Positions 1-5,281 of a stretch of 8,316 nucleotides of DNA are shown piece after piece. The DNA is from CAMBDR01 sp046597185. GTDB lineage: Bacteria > Pseudomonadota > Gammaproteobacteria > Burkholderiales > Burkholderiaceae_D. The stretch covers positions 1 through 8,316 of the forward strand of contig JBKJLF010000139.1 in NCBI GenBank assembly GCA_046597185.1, read 5' to 3'. The notes below the pieces were generated by a model, which did not search any database, had not been told where the DNA came from, and was given only the letters and a program-made list of their open reading frames with translations. How positions within the stretch are numbered: the stretch's first letter is position 1; every line of letters begins with the position of its first letter. Made by a program: the position numbers and the translations under genes.

Positions 1-734
1 ACGGTGGCCTGAGCATCCCGGCTGATGCCTTGTGGCCCAAACAGTTGGGTGTCGGCTTTGTTGGCGATGGTATTGGCCCGGCCAACCAGGGCATTGCCGT
101 TGCTAACCAGTTGATTCACATTGTCCAGTGTTTGCAATAACTTTTTAACCGCTTGATCATCGCCCAGCGCCGCCCCCAATACGCCATAACGACCACTCAT
201 TCTGCCCGTCAGGGTCTGCACATTGGAGAGGCTGTTCATCAGGGCTGAATCGCGGTTGGTGATATGTTCAACATTTTCTACCATGGCGCGGATGGTATTG
301 ACCAGGCGTGGAATTTCGGCGCTGACATCGCCGCGTAGCACGTCGCGTACCGCGCCCTCAGGCAGGGGCGCGGCAGTTAAATCGCCAGAAAAAGCGCGCA
401 AACTGGTGCCGCCCACCAAGCCACGTTCCATGGTGAAAATACTGTTGGTGCGCAGCCATTTGGCATCTTTTTTGATCAAATCGATGAGAATGCGAACTTT
501 GCCATCCTTATTTAGTTCGGTACGCTGCACCCGGCCAATGGCAAAGCCGGAAAAGGTTAAATCCATGCCCGCTTGCACGCCGTCGGAATCATCCGAGATC
601 AGCACCAGCTTTTGGGTCGATTCAAATGCGCCCCTGGCATACATTAAATACACAATGGCGGTGACGAGCAGCGCAAACATGAGCAACAACAAGGTCCGGG
701 CTTTGCGTTCGAGATGGGGGATGGCTTGGGTCAT
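1..734 (-). CDS. MlaD-like MCE-domain protein, 3' end outside the window
   Basis: The first 244 residues of an MCE (MlaD family) protein are visible; the frame stays open to base 1, so the C-terminus is missing. MCE proteins are anchored in the inner membrane and form periplasmic rings or tubes that pass phospholipids or other hydrophobic substrates between the ABC permease and the outer membrane. The start is ATG at 734 (MTQAIPHLER), with a weak GGAA about 10 bases upstream. Residues 13-33 form one membrane helix (LLLLMFALLVTAIVYLMY). The MCE domain spans about residues 40-118, with the typical DGVQAGMDLTFSGFAIGRV segment (51-69) and GLVGGTSLRAF (105-115). After it comes a long helical region rich in Asn, Val and Leu (about 140-228), as in MCE proteins whose C-terminal helices build a channel. 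It lies 39 bases downstream of the permease gene, presumably in one operon. Family assignment is firm; the substrate is unknown. Confidence 0.9.
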   Translation of the reverse strand, partial: MTQAIPHLERKARTLLLLMFALLVTAIVYLMYARGAFESTQKLVLISDDSDGVQAGMDLTFSGFAIGRVQRTELNKDGKVRILIDLIKKDAKWLRTNSIFTMERGLVGGTSLRAFSGDLTAAPLPEGAVRDVLRGDVSAEIPRLVNTIRAMVENVEHITNRDSALMNSLSNVQTLTGRMSGRYGVLGAALGDDQAVKKLLQTLDNVNQLVSNGNALVGRANTIANKADTQLFGPQGISRDAQAT

Positions 735-773
735 AGCTGTATTTCCGTGAAAATGAGTGTTCAATCAATGTGC

Positions 774-1568
774 TCAGATGTATTTGATGGCGAGCATGCC
801 CGCTTCGATCAATACCAAAATTAAAAATAATCGTACCGTGCCGGGCGCTACCGGGCTGCCATCATCGGGTTCCTGCAAACCGGAGGCCAAGGGAATGATG
901 GCGACAGAGAGACTAAACAAGATGCTTTTCATGCAAAAGATCACGATCACCGCAGGGTCAAACACATGCCCAACCATATGGGTGTAGCCGGGAAAGCCCC
1001 AGGGCGAAAAGCCATACACCACCAAATAAGCCAAAATCAGGGTCAGCGTGCTGGCAATGGCGGCCAGCAATAAAACCGAAAACGCGGTGCCCAAAACCTG
1101 GGGCAAATAATCAATCGGTTCCAATATTTCCGGGTTGCAGCGATATAAACCGGTGCGCAGCACCACAAACAAGGCGGCAGAGAGTGGAATTAATTCCAAC
1201 ACTAACACCCGCACCACCACTTCCAGCGCAAAGCTGGAAAGGCCGTAGCTTTGTGCCGTGACGACTACAATGCGCACCAACACCAGGCTAATGAGCGTGC
1301 TTAATACGGTAAACCAGGGCAACACCTGCCAAGTGCTGAGATACACATGTTCGGCGAAGCGCAAACGGTTGGTTTTGTGGTAGCTCGACGGGCTTAAGGC
1401 CAACACCATCATGATGGCGGCAAAATGGAGTACATACCACCAGACCCGCAGCCAATGCCAGCCCCGCTTGAATAGATTGGGCCGGAGTAGCGAGCGCAGC
1501 TCGGCATTGGATGCCGCATCGACTGGCGTGTCGGCGCTAGCGGGCGAGGTTGATTTAGGCTCGGACAT
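774..1568 (-). CDS. MlaE-like ABC transporter permease
   Basis: This 264-residue inner-membrane protein resembles the MlaE/YrbE permeases that work with an MCE protein and an MlaF-type ATPase in lipid transport. The N-terminal 30 residues are polar; about 33-58 look like the interfacial helix, followed by hydrophobic helices near 80-103, 111-138, 158-186, 205-232 and 244-262. The family signature is seen as VLELIPLSAALFVVLRTG (123-140), matching the usual RELGPV..AL..AGR.G, and in the C-terminal VRLFLILVLIEAGMLAIKY. Between residues 140 and 158 the protein seems 15-25 residues shorter than typical MlaE proteins; the conserved EIGTM..TEQIDAL loop is not recognisable. I chose ATG at 1568 (MSEPKST). 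The frame stays open upstream to 1679, but those 37 residues are Pro- and Cys-containing and unlike the family. No clear ribosome binding site is visible. The MCE gene follows directly and no ATPase gene lies between them. Confidence 0.85.
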   Translation of the reverse strand: MSEPKSTSPASADTPVDAASNAELRSLLRPNLFKRGWHWLRVWWYVLHFAAIMMVLALSPSSYHKTNRLRFAEHVYLSTWQVLPWFTVLSTLISLVLVRIVVVTAQSYGLSSFALEVVVRVLVLELIPLSAALFVVLRTGLYRCNPEILEPIDYLPQVLGTAFSVLLLAAIASTLTLILAYLVVYGFSPWGFPGYTHMVGHVFDPAVIVIFCMKSILFSLSVAIIPLASGLQEPDDGSPVAPGTVRLFLILVLIEAGMLAIKYI

Positions 1569-1779
1569 GGTAGGTGGTGGTATCAAAAACAGACAAACGT
1601 GTACCGGGCGCAGTGTTATCAGACCCGGAATTGGCAGGATACACTGTTTTTCTGCGCTTGGTGGTGAAATTTGTCGCAAATGGTAAAGTCAGGGGTTTAT
1701 GATGGAGTGCGGTCAACCTCAGCGGATACTGCCGCGCTAAAAGTGCAAAGTCGTCATGGTGCCGACAAAGGAGAAATGT
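1569..1779. promoter_or_regulatory. divergent intergenic region between the MCE operon and the lectin-like gene
   Basis: These 211 bases separate two divergently oriented genes and must hold the promoters of both if neither depends on distant transcription. No convincing sigma-70 pair can be named. The best plus-strand -10-like hexamer is TATGAT at 1698-1703, without a good -35 at normal spacing. On the minus strand, TATCCT (complement of 1636-1641) is -10-like, also without a good partner. No operator-like palindrome or riboswitch was recognised. Confidence 0.4.
1767..1773 (+). promoter_or_regulatory. Shine-Dalgarno site of the lectin-like gene
   Basis: AAAGGAG lies six bases before the ATG at 1780. 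This sets the start there rather than at the in-frame ATG at 1756, which lies upstream of the site and would also spoil the signal peptide. Confidence 0.85.
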
Positions 1780-3042
1780 ATGAAACAATTAAGAAACTTA
1801 TTGCTTTATTTGACCTTGCTCGCAGCGGGGCCCGTGTTGGCGCAAATTCAGATTCAAAATGCGCGCTGGCAAATGCTGGAAGGTAGTCGCGGCTGCGACG
1901 CAGGCGCGCAAATGGCGGAAGCGTGCAATGGCCGCCATTTTTGCAAAGTACTGGTTGACCCACGCTATTTATGTGCGGGCGACCCGGCACCGGGGCGTTT
2001 GAAAAGTCTCAATGTCAGCTATTCTTGTGCCGGACGTGGGCAACCGATTGTTGTATTCAGAGATGGTACGGACGCGGTGATTCGTTGTGAAGGGGGCAAC
2101 CAGGGCGGGGTGGTTTCCGGAGGTAATAGCGGTCATAATGGCCATAACGACCATAACGGCGGAAGAAATGATTCGCATGACCGATTGGAAGTATTTGAAG
2201 CGCGCTGGGAAGTGATCGGCGGCGGCGCGAATTGTGATGCCACCCGGCAATTAATTCAGGCTTGTGACGGTAAAGCACATTGCCAGATTTTTGTTGATCC
2301 GCGTTACCTATGCGGTGGTGACCCTGCACCGGGCCAGCAAAAGCGCCTGGAAATTCGCTATGCCTGCAATGGCGAACGTCAATCCCCGCGCGCTTTCAAC
2401 GATTTTTCCGAAGCGTCACTACATTGCGGGAGTCGTACTGTGCCACCAGCCCCGCTGACGTATCAACCGCAGGGAGACCCAAACCGCAATATGCACATCC
2501 ATTCCGCGCGCTGGGAAGTGGCAGGCGGTGGCGACTGGTGCGATGCCAGGCCGCAACTCTCGAATGCCTGCAATGGACGCAATTTTTGCGAAGTGCCAGT
2601 GGATCCGCGTTATCTGTGTGGCGGCGACCCGGCACCCGGTCGCAATAAAAATCTGACGATTTCTTATTCTTGCGACGGGCGTATGCAACAACCGATCGCC
2701 TGGCCTGATTTTGCCAAAGCCACCTTGCGGTGTAGGGGTAGCTCGGGTGGTGGCGTGGTGCCTGCCCCCAATCCATCCAATTACCGTGGCAAAATTCAAG
2801 TGCTGAAAGCGCATTGGCAAGTACTCGGCGGCGGGGCCTGGTGTGACGCCATCACGCAAGTGGCGCAAGCTTGTAATGGTCGCGGCCATTGCCGCATGCG
2901 AGTTGACCCGGAAACCTTGTGTAATGGTGACCCCGCGCCCAATCAGGCGAAAAGTTTGGATATTCAATATTCTTGTAATGGCAGGCGTAAGGATGCGGTC
3001 AGCTTCCCCGACTTCTCCCAAGCGGTGCTGGAATGTGAATAA
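1780..3042 (+). CDS. secreted protein with four tandem SUEL/Gal-lectin-like Cys-rich domains
   Basis: This 420-residue precursor is predicted to be exported and to bind carbohydrate; the binding role is inferred. Residues 1-21 are a signal peptide (MKQLRN, hydrophobic core LLLYLTLLAAG, cleavage after VLA), with no later membrane helix or anchor. The mature protein is four domains at about residues 23-103, 137-216, 238-318 and 339-419. Each has six cysteines at identical spacing (10, 6, 10, 18, 20), and these 24 are all the cysteines in the protein. Each domain carries A-[RH]-W, AC[ND]G[RK]..C, VDP..LC.GDPAP, K.L.I.Y.C and a C-terminal F.D...A.L.C. The ACNGR..C to GDP..G..K.L.V.Y.C stretch closely resembles the animal SUEL/rhamnose-binding lectin domain (Pfam Gal_Lectin). 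Linkers are Gly/His/Asn-rich (104-136) or Gly/Pro-rich (217-237, 319-338). The start is set by the AAAGGAG site at 1767-1773. A doxX gene follows 54 bases downstream. No named homologue is recognised. Confidence 0.85.
   Translation: MKQLRNLLLYLTLLAAGPVLAQIQIQNARWQMLEGSRGCDAGAQMAEACNGRHFCKVLVDPRYLCAGDPAPGRLKSLNVSYSCAGRGQPIVVFRDGTDAVIRCEGGNQGGVVSGGNSGHNGHNDHNGGRNDSHDRLEVFEARWEVIGGGANCDATRQLIQACDGKAHCQIFVDPRYLCGGDPAPGQQKRLEIRYACNGERQSPRAFNDFSEASLHCGSRTVPPAPLTYQPQGDPNRNMHIHSARWEVAGGGDWCDARPQLSNACNGRNFCEVPVDPRYLCGGDPAPGRNKNLTISYSCDGRMQQPIAWPDFAKATLRCRGSSGGGVVPAPNPSNYRGKIQVLKAHWQVLGGGAWCDAITQVAQACNGRGHCRMRVDPETLCNGDPAPNQAKSLDIQYSCNGRRKDAVSFPDFSQAVLECE
1846..2088 (+). repeat. lectin-like domain 1
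   Basis: Residues 23-103, cysteines at 39, 49, 55, 65, 83 and 103. It begins right after the signal peptide and carries VDPRYLCAGDPAPG. It differs from the others in having EGSRGC where domains 2-4 have GGG.[NW]C before the first cysteine, and in lacking the F.DFS/A motif near the end (FRDGTDAVIRC instead). Confidence 0.85.
2089..2187 (+). other. Gly/His/Asn-rich interdomain linker
   Basis: Residues 104-136 join domains 1 and 2. The centre reads GHNGHNDHNGG, encoded by near-repeats of CATAAYG at 2134-2158, with a further His in NDSHD. It is about 33 residues, against about 20 for the other two linkers. Such stretches are usually flexible and may bind metal ions; that is inference. Confidence 0.7.
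2188..2427 (+). repeat. lectin-like domain 2
   Basis: Residues 137-216, cysteines at 152, 162, 168, 178, 196 and 216. It carries FEARWEVIGGG, VDPRYLCGGDPAPG and FNDFSEASLHC. It is closest by eye to domain 3, but codons differ at many synonymous positions, so the duplication is not recent. Confidence 0.85.
2491..2733 (+). repeat. lectin-like domain 3
   Basis: Residues 238-318, cysteines at 254, 264, 270, 280, 298 and 318. It carries HSARWEVAGGGDWCDA, VDPRYLCGGDPAPGRNK and WPDFAKATLRC. Confidence 0.85.
2794..3036 (+). repeat. lectin-like domain 4
   Basis: Residues 339-419, cysteines at 355, 365, 371, 381, 399 and 419; the protein ends one residue later. It is the most divergent copy around the fourth cysteine (VDPETLCNGDPAPNQAK instead of VDPRYLCGGDPAPG), which may mean a different ligand preference or a structural role. 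Confidence 0.85.
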
Positions 3043-3084
3043 CAAAAGGTGCCAACTTGAAGGTTCTTTTTTTGATGCGCCAAT

Positions 3085-3090
3085 AAGGAG
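3085..3090 (+). promoter_or_regulatory. Shine-Dalgarno site of doxX-family gene
   Basis: AAGGAG directly abuts an in-frame ATG at 3091 and lies six bases before a second ATG at 3097. The spacing favours initiation at 3097. Confidence 0.8.
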
Positions 3091-3096
3091 ATGTTT

Positions 3097-3618
3097 ATGT
3101 CACAAAATCCAGCTTTGCCAGGTTCTGCAAATAGCCAAAACACGTCGTGGTTAGTTGAAACCATTCATAAAGTCATCGAGTTTTGCTCGCTAACGCCAGC
3201 GTCGTTGATTGCATTTGTGGGGCGTTTTTCCATCGCGGCGGTGTTTTGGAAGGGCGGGCAAACCAAGATTGAAGGCTTAAAGTTGGATTTTGTGGCCGGG
3301 GAATTCCATTTGGGCTGGCCGCGTATGGCGGAATCGGCGGTGGATTTGTTTAAGGACGAGTACCATATGCCGTTTCCCGAGCTGTTGGCACCCGTTGCCG
3401 CGTTCTCGGAACATTTCTTTGCCTTGATGCTGTTGTTAGGCTTGGCAACGCGGTTTTCTGCGCTGGGTTTGCTGGGCATGACGATGGTGATTCAGATTTT
3501 TGTCTATCCCGGTTTATATACCAGCCATGGTGTATGGGCCGCTGTGCTGTTGTATTTGATTGCACATGGCCCAGGTAAGATTTCGATTGATCATTTCATT
3601 GCCAGTCGCTTTAGTTAA
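3097..3618 (+). CDS. DoxX family membrane protein
   Basis: This 173-residue protein belongs to the DoxX family of small four-helix inner-membrane proteins, whose biochemical role is mostly unsettled (linked in various bacteria to redox and thiol stress). Hydrophobic helices are visible near residues 35-53, 96-117, 120-138 and 145-158. Family features are LIAFVGRFSIAAVFWKGGQTKIEG at the first helix, the LLLGLATRFSALGLLGM segment, and the C-terminal GVWAAVLLYLIAHGPGKISIDH motif. Length is normal. The start at 3097 (MSQNPALPG) is set by the ribosome binding site. It lies 54 bases after the lectin-like gene with no convincing terminator between, so the two may be co-transcribed. From memory, close relatives in betaproteobacteria often sit beside DUF692/DUF2282 (bufferin-type) genes; none are present here. 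The gene ends inside the first copy of a 14-base tandem repeat. Confidence 0.88.
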   Translation: MSQNPALPGSANSQNTSWLVETIHKVIEFCSLTPASLIAFVGRFSIAAVFWKGGQTKIEGLKLDFVAGEFHLGWPRMAESAVDLFKDEYHMPFPELLAPVAAFSEHFFALMLLLGLATRFSALGLLGMTMVIQIFVYPGLYTSHGVWAAVLLYLIAHGPGKISIDHFIASRFS

Positions 3619-3642
3619 CAGTTTTAATTTAACAGTTTTAAT
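3615..3642. repeat. perfect 14-base tandem duplication at a convergent gene junction
   Basis: TTAACAGTTTTAAT occurs twice head to tail (3615-3628 and 3629-3642). The first copy contains the doxX stop codon (TAA, 3616-3618). The second contains, on the minus strand, the stop codon of the acetyltransferase (3640-3638). No bidirectional hairpin terminator is apparent in this 19-base gap. Confidence 0.95.
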
Positions 3643-4117
3643 TAGCAGGCATGGGGCGTTGATAATAGTTATCCCATTTATCTTCGCCGATTTTGACAAA
3701 GCCATGGCGTTGATAAAAACGATTGGCAGAACTGGTTTTGAGGGTGGCGACATGTAGCGGCAGGCCGATGGCGTCGGCTTCGCTGCATACTTGATCGAGT
3801 ACGATGCCGCCCAGGCCATGGTCATGAAAATCCGGGTGCAAATGCAGTTGCGATAGCCATAGCTTTTGCTCAACCCGGCGCATTGAAACAAAGCCGATGC
3901 GCTTGTCGTCCAATAAAATATGTCGATTTTGGTCGTTTTGGATGCCGGCAAAAAAGCTCTGCCGCACCCGCTCGCTGTCAACCTGATCCAGCGTGCCAAT
4001 ATGGCCATGCATGGCAAGGCGGCGTAGGGTAAATATGCTTTCCCATTCGTCACGTGTTACAGGCATAAAACTGAGCGTGCCTGTCGGGGTTACCAAACTG
4101 TGGTTGGGCGTGGTCAT
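3638..4117 (-). CDS. GNAT family N-acetyltransferase
   Basis: This 159-residue protein has the GNAT fold, which transfers an acetyl group from acetyl-CoA to an amine; the substrate cannot be told. The acetyl-CoA binding motif A is seen as LSQLHLHPDFHDHGLGGIVL (88-107): a beta strand, then the pyrophosphate loop HDHGLG, with His at the usual Arg/Gln position. Motif B is SSANRFYQRHGFVKIGED (129-146). Length is typical for a single-domain member. The start at 4117 (MTTPNHSLV) is the only good ATG, but no clear ribosome binding site precedes it. It lies 78 bases downstream of nadM-Nudix on the same strand, so it may be the last gene of the NAD operon; no hairpin terminator was seen in the gap. 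It ends in the second copy of the 14-base tandem repeat. Confidence 0.85.
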   Translation of the reverse strand: MTTPNHSLVTPTGTLSFMPVTRDEWESIFTLRRLAMHGHIGTLDQVDSERVRQSFFAGIQNDQNRHILLDDKRIGFVSMRRVEQKLWLSQLHLHPDFHDHGLGGIVLDQVCSEADAIGLPLHVATLKTSSANRFYQRHGFVKIGEDKWDNYYQRPMPAN

Positions 4118-4195
4118 GATGGTTCAACTTTCGTAAAATGATCGTCAAAAATCGGTGGGGCGTTTTCAGGTCAGTGCTTTTTAATCGGGCATGTT

Positions 4196-5227
4196 TTAGT
4201 CGGGCGTCAGGCGCAAAAAGTGATCCAGGATATGGAAGTGGTCATCGAAAAACTGATCTTCCATGCTGCTCAATTGGCTCACGGGCACCCAGCAGGCTTG
4301 CGCTGCATCATCCGCACCGCAAATGTCGGGCGTCTGATCACGTTCCAAATCAAAATAGTGGACATGGGTGATGGTGCGCCCGCGCAGGCTGCGATCAGGA
4401 TGGTCAAATACCTTGGTGGCGCGTAAGGCGGTTTGCAGCGATGATTGCAGCACCGCCAGCCGGGTTTCTTCCATCAGCTCGCGCATCGCGGCTTGCAATA
4501 AGCGCTCGTTTTGCTCGACAAAGCCACCCGGTAGCGCCCATAAGCCTTTGCCGGGGCAGGCTCCACGTTTGATCAGCAAAATGTGCTGGCGGGTTTTGAC
4601 CAGCGCATCCACGGTGGAAAAAATAGGTGGATACGGTGCGTTGCGCCAGGCCAGTTTATAGTCGCGCAAGGCCATGTGCTCTTCTACCAAATCGGCGTAG
4701 TACGGTAAAATTGCCCAGGCTTTCAGGTAGTGCGCAATCGCTGGCGGCACCAGTTCGCGCATGATTTGCAGCGATACATTCAAGTCTTCTGCTTCAAAAT
4801 ACAATTGCCGAATCCGGGTGGCGTCAATTGCCCAGGTTTGTTCGCAGGTAATCAAACGCCAATAGGGAAATAAATTCAGGTATTGGCTGGAGCTGTCTTT
4901 GAAATGGCCAATCAGGCTGATTTTAGGAACCTGGCCAAAGCGCTCGGTAATCGCCTTTTGTACCGCATTGGCCCAACGGGTGTCTTCGTAATAGTCGCGA
5001 ATCGGCAAAAACGCCAAGCGCTCGGCTTGTTCTGGCGTTAAGCAGGCGCTAATCATATTCGCCCGTTCTTGCCAGGTGAAGGGGTTTTTTGAGTTGCGTG
5101 CGCGCAACGATGATCCTAACACCACCACCACTTGCTGCGAATGTTCCAGCGCGGTTTGTAATAATCCAAGATGGCCATTGTGAAAGGGTTGAAAGCGGCC
5201 AATTAAAACGGCAAGTTCGTTAGTCAT
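4196..5227 (-). CDS. nadM: bifunctional NMN adenylyltransferase / Nudix hydrolase (NadM-Nudix)
   Basis: This 343-residue cytoplasmic fusion makes NAD+ from NMN and ATP through its N-terminal half. Its C-terminal Nudix half, by family, hydrolyses ADP-ribose or related pyrophosphates. The nucleotidyltransferase domain (about 1-170) has LIGRFQPFHNGHLGLL (8-23) with the HxGH motif at 16-19, and AIDATRIR (133-140) in place of the usual IS.T..R. The Nudix domain (about 200-343) has the box G235-x5-E241-x7-R249-E-L-x-E253-E254-x-R256-L, with Arg where the consensus has Gly. I chose ATG at 5227 (MTNELAVL), preceded by GGAA five bases upstream; the TTG at 5251 or ATG at 5248 would add a few residues lacking family likeness. 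It lies 54 bases after nadE. The NadM type, rather than NadD, suggests NMN as substrate. Confidence 0.92.
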   Translation of the reverse strand: MTNELAVLIGRFQPFHNGHLGLLQTALEHSQQVVVVLGSSLRARNSKNPFTWQERANMISACLTPEQAERLAFLPIRDYYEDTRWANAVQKAITERFGQVPKISLIGHFKDSSSQYLNLFPYWRLITCEQTWAIDATRIRQLYFEAEDLNVSLQIMRELVPPAIAHYLKAWAILPYYADLVEEHMALRDYKLAWRNAPYPPIFSTVDALVKTRQHILLIKRGACPGKGLWALPGGFVEQNERLLQAAMRELMEETRLAVLQSSLQTALRATKVFDHPDRSLRGRTITHVHYFDLERDQTPDICGADDAAQACWVPVSQLSSMEDQFFDDHFHILDHFLRLTPD

Positions 5228-5281
5228 AACAATTCCAATATTCAACATCAAAGATCAGGCAGAGCTAATAATTGAGCAAGC

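Noticed and set aside
223..750. Long open frame on the plus strand opposite the MCE gene
   Set aside because: It is antisense to a clear MCE-domain protein and its translation is low-complexity, Ser/Arg-rich and family-less.
1569..1679. 37-residue upstream extension of the permease
   Set aside because: Its composition is unlike the family and MSEPKST at 1568 gives a normal permease N-terminus.
1671..1703. Sigma-70 promoter for the lectin-like gene (TTGTCG ... TATGAT)
   Set aside because: The hexamers are 21 bases apart, too far for a standard promoter, and no better -35 is present at 16-18 bases.
2419..3045. 208-codon open frame on the minus strand opposite the lectin-like gene
   Set aside because: It mirrors the repeated GC-rich domains of the plus-strand gene and has no ribosome binding site or recognisable domain. 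The plus-strand frame has a signal peptide and conserved cysteines.
3043..3075. Rho-independent terminator after the lectin-like gene (run of seven T at 3067-3073)
   Set aside because: The bases before the T-run form at best a three-pair stem, so no credible hairpin is present.
4118..4195. Terminator or promoter between nadM and the acetyltransferase gene
   Set aside because: On the minus strand there are short A/T runs but no stable GC-rich hairpin and no clear -35/-10 pair.
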